Shown here piece by piece: positions 23,268-37,241 of a stretch of DNA of 64,000 bases. The translations under genes were made by a program, and so were the position numbers. Source of the stretch: Kondoa malvinella (Eukaryota > Basidiomycota > Agaricostilbomycetes > Agaricostilbales > Kondoaceae); contig BCIM01000002.1 of the NCBI GenBank assembly GCA_039545315.1, forward strand, positions 2,890,331 to 2,954,330, written 5' to 3'. How positions within the stretch are numbered: the first letter of the stretch is position 1; each line of letters opens with the position of its first letter. Below the pieces are notes generated by a model. That model saw nothing but the letters and a program-made list of their open reading frames with translations. It ran no database searches and was not told the origin of the DNA.

Positions 23268-23521
23268 AACCATAATTCCCGCTTGAACAGCATCCGCGAC
23301 GAGCATGTCAAGATAGGGCTGGAACTTGGAAGCAGAAGATGCAGCAAACAGACCTCGATGAACTTAACCTTGGACGTGCTGGATTGGCTAGAAGGGGCTC
23401 AGACGCTTGCGACCTTCAACTTGAACATGTTTTGTTGCTTTGTCTTGAAGAGCTATGGGGCCCTACGAATGGCTTACTGAACTGCTTTACACCTCCATGC
23501 AATCTATTCAATCTCCTGAAA
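23268..23521 (+). repeat. Dispersed repeat, copy 2
   Basis: Partner of 21252-21505, direct orientation, about 2.0 kb apart, flanking the secreted-protein gene. Small indels relative to copy 1 occur around 23420. Confidence 0.85.
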
Positions 23522-24229
23522 TGCGTGGCCAAACAAAGTCTGTCGTTTATGCTGTGTTGTCAATTGTCTGGCAGAGATCCCATCTCCACTCAAGCTACAA
23601 GACCTCGGATTACACTGCGTCCTATGATGCTACTTGGAAGACACAAGCGAAAACGCCCTGATATCATCATACAGCTTGAACTTGCCTCGTGCTCAAACGC
23701 TAAATTATGCATGATCTTTTGCTACTGCTTTTACGTCTACGATGAGCAAGGTGTATGCTTCGTACTCCTACCGCGTCGACACTGTGCTGGGCGTTATTAC
23801 AGCATGGGCATCATGGAAGCGATGCCAGGCTCTTTGAGGCACAATACTCAAATCAGAACATCTTTGGCTAGAAGGTCAAGGTTTTCTGGTATAGCAAGTG
23901 CATCACGAGCAGCGACGCTAGTAAGAACATACACTCATTATGCTCTTTGCTCTCAAGCGGTTCGATCGGGAAGATATGCCGCGGCGAAACCGCCATGCCT
24001 ATCAAAGAATCTCCTTGTCCATCTGAAGAACCCGGACTGTTCGGTGACAGACGAAAAGTCAAATCTATCGCTATGTACGGTACTCACTACCTTGCAATGC
24101 CTGCAACAACAGCAAGACATTATCCGAGGCGGTGCATCCCGCTCAGGCCTATTCCTGCAACAGTGCTTCTCCGTGCCGACGTATCTTGCGTCCCATCACC
24201 GCTCCAAATGCGTCTGTCTGCGGGAATAG
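23339..24229 (+). CDS. Uncertain orphan ORF overlapping repeat copy 2
   Basis: Open for 296 codons from an ATG at 23339, beginning inside the dispersed repeat (MQQTDLDELNLGRAGLARRG). Composition is Cys-, Leu- and Arg-rich, and I see no domain, signal peptide or family. The first 30 residues are supported by mostly synonymous change relative to the other repeat copy; the rest is not supported by anything but length. It may be a remnant of a mobile or duplicated gene or a chance frame. Confidence 0.2.
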   Translation: MQQTDLDELNLGRAGLARRGSDACDLQLEHVLLLCLEELWGPTNGLLNCFTPPCNLFNLLKCVAKQSLSFMLCCQLSGRDPISTQATRPRITLRPMMLLGRHKRKRPDIIIQLELASCSNAKLCMIFCYCFYVYDEQGVCFVLLPRRHCAGRYYSMGIMEAMPGSLRHNTQIRTSLARRSRFSGIASASRAATLVRTYTHYALCSQAVRSGRYAAAKPPCLSKNLLVHLKNPDCSVTDEKSNLSLCTVLTTLQCLQQQQDIIRGGASRSGLFLQQCFSVPTYLASHHRSKCVCLRE

Positions 24230-24524
24230 TTGTACTGTCCTTACGAAAGACCGATGATTGCCGAGCTTGCCGATGACATGATGCATAAAGCTGGACCAAG
24301 AAGCAGGGAACGAGCTGGACAAGGGACATGATTATCGTACCTGTGTATATACTCTAGTAGTAGTTCAAGGGCGGCAGAATAGTTTTCCGAATGTACGATT
24401 GAGAGCGCAGATCGTCCTGACGAAGTCTCGGCCTTTGAGCTCGTTCGACCAACCATACCTCGAGACAGAGTATACCTCGCTGACTATACACCTACACTAC
24501 ACGCTATAGTAGTATAGTTCAGCC

Positions 24525-27912
<3,388 letters not shown>

Positions 27913-28382
27913 GTATGCTGTATGTATGCGTAAGATAGAGGTTTCGGAACTGTTCCGCTTGATTTTGTAAATGTAGTGGCTCTTCTGGTTTCAGCGGACA
28001 ATCGAGAAACGGCTTGTACATATGCAAACCCTAGACCACAGACGAGCTATTGGCATTCGAGACATCCTTCCGCGATGGTATTGAGAACCTAAGCTTTCGT
28101 GAATTCGATCACTATATCAAAATCGGAAGAGATGGAAAAATCAAAAAAATGACGGGAAAAGAGAATGACAAAAGATGACGGGAAAAGAGAATGACAGCAA
28201 AGAGACTTGTGCAGCACTTTCGCTCTCGAAAGTCTATCAGACTGGCTAGCCTCATCCTAGCTGGTGTTAAGTTCGAGTGAGCACGAAATGAACGAGTCCA
28301 TGCGATTTCTCCAGATCGGTCGCGCGAGCGAAGCCAGCAGCGGCATTGCGCATTCTCTGAGTTCAAGTCCTCCCTCCAGATA
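27913..28382. other. Intergenic between convergent genes
   Basis: 470 bp. It contains two direct copies, 26 bp apart, of ATGACGGGAAAAGAGAATGA (28149 and 28175). No gene seen. Confidence 0.55.
28149..28195. repeat. 26-bp tandem repeat, two copies
   Basis: Two near-perfect copies of a purine-rich 21-bp unit separated by five bases, in the convergent 3' flank of RSP5 and the arabinanase gene. Confidence 0.85.
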
Positions 28383-29696
28383 TCAATAAACCATTGGCCA
28401 TCCACTGGAAAAGTCGAGCAGATTAACACCGAGGAAGGAGCCACGGGTGTTGTAGTAATGGTAGGAGAGAACGACTTGGTCGCCATCTTGAAAAACACTT
28501 TGACCACCTGCAATCAAAGGAGAATGAGTACAGCCAGAGCTATATCACTTGTTTCGCTTACCAGGGCCAGTAATCTGATCGTGAGACTGAAGGATAACAG
28601 TTCCACCACCTTGCAAAGCGCTCTTTCCCGATTTATCGACAAAAGGTCCGTCTACGCTTCTGCTACGAGTGACAGCGATCTTGTATGTACTGGACGTGCC
28701 CGAGCAGCATTTATCCCAGGACACGAAGAGATACTAGAGGCCTGTCAGCTTGTGTATGTGCATCTGTATTAGCCTCACGTAGTAGCCCTGTTGCATCATC
28801 AGCATTCGCAGAACAATGCCATTAGAAAACTCACTCCAGTCTTGAACATCACAGGCGCTTCTATCCCTCCGCTGCGAGTAGCCAAAGAAGTGACAGCAGT
28901 GGTAGTCTATTTCTTCGCATCAGCTACGTACAATAGATACACTTTGTGCTTACAGGCTTGCCAGTTTTCGAATCCAAAGGTAAAGATTTGATACCAGACC
29001 AGAACGAGCCAAACACCAACTTCCAGTTGCTGCCGTCAATGAACAGCTGAGGATCGATAGCGTTGTAGTTGGAGTTTGCGTTTGATCGAGTGACGATGCC
29101 CTTGTCTTGAAAGTTGACGCCGTCCGTGCTGGTAGCGAGGAAGATGGCTGAAGTGCTAGACCCAAAGCTCGATGCGGACCAGTAAAGGTACACCACATTG
29201 CCGACGACAGTGCATTCGGGAGCCTGTCTTGTTTCAGCAAATCTCTTTCAGATATGAAGCTTGCGAATTACCCAAAGTTTAGCATCCTATCATACAAGTC
29301 AGCTTTGGCCGCAACTTGAACAAAGGAGACATACTTTTCCAGCTTTGGTGAATTCGTTGGCAGCAGCGGGAGCGCCTGACGACACAAGATGAATCTGAGA
29401 GATTACGGATGACGAATCTTGACTGACCATTGGGGAAGACAGATCCACGTCTGGTCCAAGCAGTTCGGTCAGTAGAGCTGATAATGCTGATTCGAGTTGC
29501 GGTTGCATAGATGAACCTAATTGTTTCCTTATCAGACGCGCCTCACGAAGATGCTACCAACTCACCAAGTATTGCCTAGCTTGCACATACTTGGATCGTG
29601 CACACCAGTAGCCCCGTTTACAGGTCCTGGTGCTGGATATTGAGCATTGACGACGCCGAGAAGGGAAAGAAGGAGCAAAGTGAAAGATGCCAGCAT
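28383..29696 (-). CDS. Secreted GH43 endo-1,5-alpha-L-arabinanase
   Basis: 307 aa in nine exons: 29696-29566, 29516-29428, 29375-29335, 29286-29272, 29223-28954, 28906-28835, 28787-28779, 28733-28562, 28507-28383. Signal peptide MLASFTLLLLSLLGVVNA. The protein looks like a five-bladed beta-propeller glycoside hydrolase of family 43 that cleaves alpha-1,5-arabinan of pectin outside the cell. Candidate catalytic residues are visible: Asp in GATGVHDPSM (general base), Asp in NAIDPQLFIDGS (pKa modulator) and Glu in SGGIEAPVMF (general acid). Other family blocks are YLYWSASSFGSS, YLFVSWDKCCSGTSSTYKI and GPGGQSVFQDG. The 9-nt exon 28787-28779 (GYY) restores the conserved GGYYYLFVS strand. It indicates plant cell-wall breakdown capacity and neighbours two other secreted-protein genes on the same strand. 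Confidence 0.95.
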
Positions 29697-30076
29697 CTTG
29701 ATTGATCGGTGGAGAGAAGTAAAGAGGGAGAACACAGCAGAGAGATGAGAAGCGGAAAGAACCGCACTCTGTAGGCAAAGCGACGCGACAAACGTTTCAT
29801 GTCATCAAGAAGCTGAGCGAGAACTTGAAGAGCGATACGATGCCTGTTGCAATACGCCGCGGTGCTCAGGCGCAGTAGTACCGAGTGACTGGTTGCGTGG
29901 ATCTCAACGAGATGCAGTATAGTATATGCACGTCTGGCGTCTTTTTCGTCCAGTCGCGAACTTAGCCAGAGTTAGCATTTCGAAGCACGACAGAGCGTAG
30001 ATGATCCAGATGCACGGAAAGTGATGCAAATAGACCTCTTTGTTCGGCTCGCTGTGGTTGATCAAGACAAGCAGAA
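29697..30076. other. Arabinanase promoter region
   Basis: 380 bp between the arabinanase start and the stop of the next minus-strand gene. I see no clear element beyond short AT-rich stretches. Confidence 0.5.
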
Positions 30077-30739
30077 TCACAGCTGCCCGTTAATGCATGA
30101 TGACGAATGAACATTACTTTGCGCTATAGCGGTAGTCATACGTGCAGCACAGGACTGATGACAGTAACACAAAGAGAAGATGCATAAAGGATTCAAAGGT
30201 ATTGACAGCCTACTAAACCTGATTGCCATGCTCTTCAATCTTTGTGCCATCTTTGTACAATCTGTTTTCAGGATAAGAGACTGGGCTCCCCCCAACAAGA
30301 GAATGCGCTTACTTGACAGTATCGATCTGACATCCGAGGGGAATATCGGGAGTGAAGCAATAGCCAGAGCCTGCCTATAGAAGCTTGCTTAACAAAGGGA
30401 AAGCAAGTATCCGAGGGCTGACTCACTAGCTTATAAACGGGCTTTTGAAAGAATAGTTCTCCTGTACCACTGGCACAGTTCTTGTAGTCAAGGTCGATCC
30501 GCAAAGAGTCGGCCTTGTGATTGTCCTGATGGCAAACTTTAGTTTCGAAAGATCTCGGAAGGCGATGAGCTTACATCAACGTTTGCTCTGAAAGAGCCGG
30601 GGGTTCGTCCATTGTCAAGATCCATGGAGGGGTTATGCCATCTGTCGCCGCAGCCCCCTTGAGTGAACAATTCGAGCGTGCGAGCTTCTGCTTGTAGCAT
30701 GCAGAACAGGAGAGCGGCAGCAAGAGTATATTTGAGCAT
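30077..30739 (-). CDS. Small secreted protein (148 aa)
   Basis: Five exons: 30739-30575, 30525-30427, 30374-30313, 30261-30219, 30154-30077. Signal peptide MLKYTLAAALLFCMLQAEA. The mature part has about seven cysteines (GGCGDRW, KNCASG, GYCFTP, LGCQID, SCAAR, SSCING), suggesting disulphides, and no membrane segment. Family not recognised. The spacing (FTQGGCGDRWHNPSMDLDNG near the N-terminus, then QIDTVKLYKDG) resembles small beta-sheet secreted proteins, but I cannot assign one. It sits between the arabinanase and a larger orphan secreted protein on the same strand. Confidence 0.82.
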
Positions 30740-30895
30740 GTTGGTAATGATTGATGGAACCGAGTAGAGGTGAATAAGAGAAGGAAAGAAGAAGAAGACC
30801 AATTTCGGCTTTTGATAGAGTAGATCACGAGCGGTACGTTCAGAAAGCGTAATAGTGAAGAAAGGGATACAGGTTGTGAAAGAATCGATGATGTG

Positions 30896-32461
30896 CTAAA
30901 GCCGTTGGACCGAGGGGTCGAAATGAGATAGTTGTAGCCAGCAATGCTCTCGATACGCAGACGCGAAGGAGCTCGAGAGAGATCTGCGATGTTGAAAAGT
31001 AGAAGAGACCGTTTTGAAGCACCAAGCCAATTTGCTCGGGGAAAGAGCACAGCTTAAGTCCGGTGATACTAGCCAGTGGTCATCCAGCGAGTGTACTGAG
31101 GAAGGCAACGTAATTTGGTCAGAAAAAAGCACGGCATCTCGACGAAGTGAGATCATGCCATGCAAAGTCTGACCAATGCTTTCTGACCAGTGTCCATGAG
31201 CACCTCCCGACATCCCAGTATCTTCAATACATCCAGCGTGAACTTGACGCATCTCATGATCGCGCTTGGCTAGACCTTTAGCGATGTTAAAGGTCCTAGA
31301 AGCCAGTCAGTACAGCACGATCAATGAAGTGGAAAACATACCCTTGAGCAACCTGGTATGCTGTGTTGGCTGAGCTAGAGGAAGTAATAGTCACAGAGAC
31401 CTTGCTGCCGTGAATTGAAGCTGGAACGATGCAGCTGAGAAGAGTGAGCAACAACCGCCAATAATTGCGAGCAAGCACGTACTCGTACGTCTTGGGTGCC
31501 AGTAGAACGGAGAGAGTAGTAGATCCGACGGAGAACTTGGCATATAGCCTTCCACTCGATTAGCAAGGCATTGGATCGAACCAAGTCAGGCCTCACTTGG
31601 CATCGATAAGACCGCTAGCTGGTCCTTTCCATCTAAAGACCATGTTCTTGCCAGCTTGAGGCTTGGTGGTCTTGGTGGTCAAGCTGGGACGATATATCAG
31701 CAAAGGCAACGAGCGTAAAAAGCAGACCTACGCAGGCATGGGAGAAGACACGATCGAAGCGGAGCTGATGGTCTTGATGGCAGGCTTCATTAGCTTGATG
31801 ACTTGAGGAGTGCAATACTGTATGCAAAACGGCTCTAGCCAGACGTTTTCAAGCGAGCAATTTACATACGGTCAAAGCTATGCAAGAATTAGCTTGTGAT
31901 TACAGCACACTCGAGGGAAACTTACGTCCTTGTACGTCAGCAGAGCTGTACGGATGCGCAGCAGTATCTGAATACTAAATCAGCAGAGTGACGGCAATTG
32001 CGCAGGTAGCCTACAGCAGTTGCCAGTCTGTGAATACAGTCAATTTTGAGCAATTACAGATATCGAGGGGCTTACAGTCTCATCGCGCTTGCAGCAATAA
32101 CAAGTCGCTGCAGCCGTGTTTTCCACACGTAGAGGCGAGACTATTGGAAAATTGCTCAGACCAAGTTCAGACAAGCATCAAGAGGTGACCTACCGCTCAT
32201 CAAGTGATGTTCACCAATGCTTCCACAGTACTGAACGCATCGCTTCCTCCAATCAAAGGTGCTAACATCACTTTTAGCAACAGCATTGTCTACACTTGGC
32301 CGAACTCACAAGCCATGGTAAGCACCAGATGAGCCTTTCTGAATCCCATTGTACGACGCAGGGAAGGACACAAAAGCAATGTTGGAAGAAGGATTCTTGG
32401 CCGCGGAAACCAGTCCAGCAAATATAGGCAGAGCGAATACGATCAAACGAAGGGAGACCAT
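30896..32461 (-). CDS. Orphan secreted protein, 11 exons
   Basis: 362 aa. Exons: 32461-32310, 32270-32194, 32140-32076, 32027-32015, 31967-31926, 31877-31870, 31817-31732, 31683-31597, 31548-31483, 31434-31342, 31295-30896. Signal peptide MVSLRLIVFALPIFAGLVSA. The N-terminal domain is Cys-rich (KRCVQYCGS, TCYCCKRDE, GNCCYTA, TYCTPQ). A Thr/Lys/Pro linker (ALTTKTTKPQAGK) leads to a beta-rich domain (YAKFSVGSTTLSVLLAPKTY, SKVSVTITSSSSANTAY). A KR dipeptide in AKGLAKRDHE is a possible Kex2 site. Exons of 13 and 8 nt are needed to keep the frame. No family was recognised. Adhesion or host/substrate interaction is speculation. The last 100 residues lack composition features and may be less reliable. 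Confidence 0.72.
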
Positions 32462-33388
32462 TGTGAACGAATGTGTGTTGAAGGGAGTGACTGGGAGAAA
32501 AGAAATAACAAGATGGACGGCTGGAAAGAACAGCATACAACGTGAACAGAATGTTAGGAGGCCCAAGCGAGCGGCATTCGAGCCTATTATTAGGCAACAG
32601 TCTGGATGCATGCATTGGCCATGGAAGTGCTCCAGAGAGATGCCAGCAGTGTTAGTCAATTGAATGCTCGAGGGAAGGGAAGCCATGATCGCAACGGAAG
32701 GCAGGTTGCCTAAGCGATTTGCTGGTTGGAGAAGGCAGAGCAAGCCGATAGGAGATAGTGGACTGAGTAGAAGAGATGCGAAGGTCTTGTATTGAATCAT
32801 CGTCGGTTGAAGCGCAAGTAAGACGCTCATGCAACGAGACTGCCATGAGAAAAAGGAGAAAATGAGCATGAGCCAGAGCGTTTAGCAGGTCCATTATACA
32901 GTTCGATTGACTGCCTATAGAATACTCAGCATGTCTCTCGACTTGATTGATCGGGCCTACAGGGCATTCCAAAGGAGTCTGCTCACAAGTCCGCGCAACG
33001 ATGCTCTTTGTCATTTGGGTGCGTCTTTCAAGCCTTAGACTTTGACATACTGCTGTATTCCTTGACCATACCTGCAGCGAGAGGGACGCCGGAATCCGCC
33101 AAATTCATTTGTCTGGTATAGACAAGCGAATCGGAGTGTTATGCAGCTCGATGTCCTGTCGCGGCAGAACTTGGATCACGATTCTTCGAATGGCAATGCT
33201 TCCCTACCGATATGATGATGGGGTGCTGTTCGTTGATGACAATGATCGCTGGCGCGTAGCTACATTCTTGAGAAAGGTCTTCGAAAGGGCCAACGAAGTC
33301 ATGATACTGAGACCGCGCTGAGCTGGTGCATAGCAGCTAGTCGAGCTGAATCGGGACGTCTGAAGCTGAAGAAGGGAGCGGTGAGGTG
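32462..33388. other. Intergenic region upstream of secreted-protein gene
   Basis: 927 bp. The frame of the secreted protein stays open about 130 codons upstream of its signal peptide, which I treat as leader. No gene recognised. Confidence 0.45.
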
Positions 33389-34895
33389 TTAGGTAGCTTC
33401 TTGGTGGTGCCGCCTTTGCTCTTGTTTCTTTAGCCACCTCGCTTTTCCTCTATGGGCCTTGGAACGTTCGTGGACCTCCCTTAGATTTTCATCAACCATG
33501 AATGGCCTATCTGGCGATTCGCTGCATGTTTCGCAGATTTGTTTTTGTTGAGATTTGGTTTCTATTTGTCTGTCCAACTTTCGTGAGCACGAAAGTGACA
33601 AGGGCATTAAGGCAACTCACTCATTCAAGAGCTCTGCCGCTGCGCAGATGGACAATGGGTCAGGTAGTGGCTTCTTGTCCTTCCATACTGCCCAACATCA
33701 GCATCACCCAATCGATCAAGCGAGTACTCACACTGCACTATCTCCCTTGCATTTCCTTCCACCTTTTCTTTCCATTTATCCAAATCAGTAGCATCAAGCA
33801 CAAACACCTCCGTCTCTTCATCCTTCCTGGCCTTCTCAAGAAACTTGACCCGAAACCACGCGACTTGCCTCTTCGCATATTGCCTCGTATGCAATTTCAT
33901 CAATTCCGTCGCTTCCTCTTTCCCAACCTTTCCTTGTAAATGTTCAACGAAAGGTCGGAAACCGATCGCTTGGTTCAACCCTCGAGAGAAATCAATCTCC
34001 CCTTGCATCGATTTGACATGCTCGGTAACCTCTTCCACCAGTCCTTGTTCCAGCATTTTATCCACTCTAGCATCCAGCCTCGTTTCCAACACTTCTTTCT
34101 GCGCATGCAACCAAAACACCAAAGTCCGATATTTACTTTCACCTGATTCTGGTTCAGCGCCAGAGAGGTGGATCTCTAAATGTCGTCGGATTTTTCGAAT
34201 ATCTCGCCAGTGCCATTGACTTGCTTTAGTTGGAGCGAGGGAGTTGAAGATTGTCCAAAGACCGAAAGCTAGATCGTTTGGTTGTTGGTATGGTTCGGGC
34301 AGGAGATGAATAGGAAATAAAGGAGGGAATGAAGAAGGTGAGTTGAGTGAAGGGAGAGTGGGTAGTAGATGAATCAGAGCTTTTTCGTCCGGCGGTAAAG
34401 TAGAGATCTGCTCGAGCGTAGAAGCAGGGTATGAAGTGATTGTTTGATCTGACGTTGAGGTATAGAGCAGGTGTTGAGTGTAGTAAGCTGTACCGCCTAC
34501 TAGTATAGGGATCTTCCCTTCCGCGTGCAAATCGTCTATCTACCTCAACCTCAGTACCTTACTTCCGCACGGAACGAAAGCAGACACACTTCTCGTATAG
34601 CATCCCTTTTGAAGTCCAGCACCTGATACTCCTCTTTCGGATCCAAGAAGCTCAATAACCTATGTCTGACACCTTGCATTTCCTCGCTCGTGACTTTGGC
34701 AGTCAACACCGGCAGCGCTTTATAGACTTGCATAGCATCCGTGTTGATGCATTCGCTCTTCAAAGTACGAGCTAAAGAGATGGCTAGAGCTGATTTGCCT
34801 ACGCCTGTCGTGCCCAAAATGACAATCACGTCCTTTTTCGTCATTCTTGCAGGAATATTGTTTCGAAGTGCGGTTCGCAAGGCTGAGGAAATCAT
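33389..34895 (-). CDS. MOD5: tRNA dimethylallyltransferase (Mod5/TRIT1)
   Basis: 453 aa, four exons: 34895-34590, 34539-33732, 33687-33621, 33569-33389. Transfers the dimethylallyl group of DMAPP to N6 of A37 in UNN-decoding tRNAs (i6A). Family features: P-loop ILGTTGVGKSALA, ECINTDAMQVYKALPVLTAK, ILVGGTAYYTQHL, DIRKIRRHLEI, and FSRGLNQAIGFRPFVEHL. The eukaryote-specific C-terminal C2H2 zinc finger is present (ICETC ... REVHERSKAHR). The N-terminus MISSALRTALRNNIPARMTKK is basic with hydroxylated residues, so mitochondrial targeting from the first Met and a cytosolic form from the second Met (MTKKDV) are possible, as known for yeast Mod5; this is inference. Complete. Confidence 0.95.
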
Positions 34896-35087
34896 GCCAT
34901 GTCTATTGGTATTGTTTGAAGCTGGTAGGGTATATTCAGTCTGGTATATCGGCCTAGGGAGCGGGTATGCAGATCTCGTTCGTTGATCGAGAGCAAGCGA
35001 GAAGTCACATAATGCAAGCAGGTTGAGAAGGCCCAAGCCTGCTAAGTCAACGCGAGAATATGGACAGCTCAAATGCATCCCTAGACA

Positions 35088-35758
35088 CTACACATCAACA
35101 ACAACCTGTTGCTCCTCGATTTTCCCGCTCGACGCATCCGAGCTGGACCTCATCTCTTCCCTAGCCTGCTTAAACCCTTCTAAAGCAGCTTCAACCCTCG
35201 TCAAATTCGTCTGCCCAAACCTCCGACTCCTGCCTAGCGTCGCTTCATCCCTTGGTAATTTCTCATCTCGCGTTAATGTGATGCCGCCTGTCAGTGAACG
35301 TCAGCAACGGCAAGTAGCAATAGATCAGAGGACATACAATACTTGCGCATCATTTTGGGAGATGTAGAGGTAGAGCCAGGCTTCTTGAGCGTTTTGTAGA
35401 ATTGAACAAAGCCAGGTTCTAATGCGAATAGCGTATGATCTTTACCCGCTCCGACCTACAGAAGCAGAACGTCAGCTTCTAGAAGAGTACACAGAGAGAG
35501 GAGACGCACATGTTGTCCAGGATGCCATTCGAAGCCTCTTTGCCTGACGATAATATTTCCAGGTATCACCTGCTGACCGCCTGATTTCTTGAGTCCTAGC
35601 CGTCGACCGGCAGAGTCCTTGTTGTTCCTCGTACTACCGGCTCCTCTTTTCGTAGCTGTACGCTGCTGTATCACGATGGGTGAAGCGAAAGAATTGACGA
35701 TGATGCTCGTGGAAGCGGTAGAGCGTTTGAGCGGCGAGGCTAGCAGGGAGAAAGACAT
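35088..35758 (-). CDS. MRPL27: Mitochondrial large-subunit ribosomal protein bL27m
   Basis: 188 aa, three exons: 35758-35510, 35455-35338, 35287-35088. The conserved bL27 core reads [40 protein letters not shown], then [20 protein letters not shown]. It is preceded by a mitochondrial-type presequence ([20 protein letters not shown]) and followed by a fungal-specific extension ending [14 protein letters not shown]. bL27 lies near the peptidyl-transferase centre. Its 3' end lies about 190 bp beyond the MOD5 start on the same strand. It is divergent to the MYND gene with a 263-bp shared promoter. Confidence 0.95.
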
Positions 35759-36021
35759 GCTTGCTGCTGACCAGTGGCCGTCGATATGTGAGAGATATTT
35801 TATCGAGATGACACTTGGTCAACGACATCCACTCGTTGCCGTGCGCATATACCGGAGGCTACTCGATACCTGCGTCGCAATTGAGAAGCTGCTGGCCAGC
35901 TCTGCATTTGCTTGCACTACCCTTTTAGCGAATAATGCAAGCTCGGATCCCGACAAACACCTTTCATCGCAGCGGACGTCCTACAGACCTATCACCGTAG
36001 CGCACCCGCCTATCTCAGCGT

Positions 36022-36911
36022 ATGCAATACATTCCAGCACAAGGCCGTGATCCGACTCTCGTCAAGCTTGATCAAGAAGGTCTTCCTACCTTCGAATCCT
36101 CGTTTGGCGGACTCTCTGGAATCAAGATTAGGGGTCGTCGCCTGTCTGCAGAGGGGCTCGAGGTAGCAGATAGTGTCGCGCCTTGGCCATTTCAACTGAA
36201 GTGTACTGCAACTGGTCAAATGCTTGAAACGCTTTCAATACAAAAAGATACACCATTCGACGAGATTGAGGGGCACGCTCAAGCTCTGCGTCAAGCCTTG
36301 CATAGCGTATGTCAGCTGCTTTGCTCTGCATCGTGTCTCACCGTGCAATAGTTCGGCGTCAAACACTTTGAGCCCCGTTCTTCGTTGCGCTGTCTAAGCT
36401 GCACCACCAATTGTGCTGTCTCTGCTCAAATTTCCTGCGAATTGCTCGACAATGGGCAGCAGACTCTGGAGAGTTGTGTCTTCTCTATCAGTATGCCGCA
36501 TGATGTTAATCACGTCATTCAGCTAACATGGACCCACCAGTGTGTCATTGCGATGAGTCGAACTGCCAAATAGCCGCCAAGGGCAAAATCAAAGATTTGC
36601 TCCGTGCTCAAGGCAAATACAATAACTGGATCTGCTCCAATCCCGATTGTCCACCTTCCCGCAGAGCGACTTTGTCGACCAAAGTCTGCTCAGGGTGTCG
36701 GCATAATCGGTACTGCTCTCCGTACGTTTGATGGCAGCGCGCTATCAGCTGCACTGATGGATCAGTCATTAGAGCGTGCCAGATCGCCCATTGGCCGACT
36801 CATAAATCTGCGTGCCATGCCTTGAATGAAGCTCGAAAAAAAGCTAAGGCTATCAAGCAGCAAAAGGAGGCAGAAAAGGCTGCTAGAGGAGACTCATCCA
36901 ATCTGGGCTAG
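36022..36911 (+). CDS. MYND-type zinc-finger protein
   Basis: 247 aa, four exons: 36022-36306, 36352-36490, 36541-36721, 36773-36911. The N-terminal 140 residues (FGGLSGIKIRGRRLSAEGLE, LRCLSCTTNCAVSAQISCEL) are not recognised. The C-terminal part is a MYND-like finger: CSNPDC, KVCSGCRHNRYCSPACQIAH, WPTHKSACH, which in other proteins binds PxLxP-type peptides. A Lys/Ala/Glu-rich helix ends the protein. Exon 3 could alternatively start a shorter protein at ATG 36528, but splicing exon 2 to 36541 keeps the frame and uses GT-AG. Function unknown; MYND fingers usually mediate protein-protein contacts. Confidence 0.78.
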
Positions 36912-37241
36912 CAAATTAGGCGAGTTGTGTCTGACCGTATTCTTTGCGAAAGCTGATCGATTCTAGGTGCATAACGCGAAATGTACAGCACTTACACCCC
37001 ATGCAAGAGTCTCTTTATGTGAAAGAGGTGACTGTCAATCAGGACAGCGCACTGCCTCGTCATTGCTTTCAAGTTGCCAGGTTGCTATTTCGGGAAACAG
37101 CGAGGCATTTGGAAAGAATATGAAGTCTGCTGAGCTGGCTGTAAAGCACACGAGCTCCGTCACATCTGAAAGAGATAAAGCCAAGGCGTTACTTTCAGAT
37201 TCGAGCTCTGTCACAGGTTGACCACGGCAATCAATGATATC
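36912..37241. other. Intergenic
   Basis: 330 bp between two plus-strand genes; promoter of the first Zn2Cys6 gene. Nothing specific seen. Confidence 0.5.

Larger units (their letters stand above)
23154..24524. other. Gene-poor region with repeat copy 2
   Basis: 1.37 kb between the secreted-protein gene and RSP5. It contains repeat copy 2 (23268-23521) and a long uninterrupted plus-strand frame (23339-24229), described separately. Nothing else recognised; the RSP5 promoter lies at the 3' end. Confidence 0.5.

Noticed and set aside
32306..32869. 187-codon minus-strand open frame extending the secreted protein upstream
   Set aside because: It is in frame with the secreted protein, but the signal peptide begins at 32461. 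The upstream part has no domain, so it is treated as leader.
32349..33321. Plus-strand frames (32349-32663, 33109-33321) in the secreted-protein upstream region
   Set aside because: The first is antisense to the leader and first exon of the secreted-protein gene, and neither has domain or splice support.
36528..36911. Separate short MYND gene starting at MDPPVCHCDE
   Set aside because: The 50-nt GT-AG intron 36491-36540 links the upstream exons in frame, so one gene is more economical.
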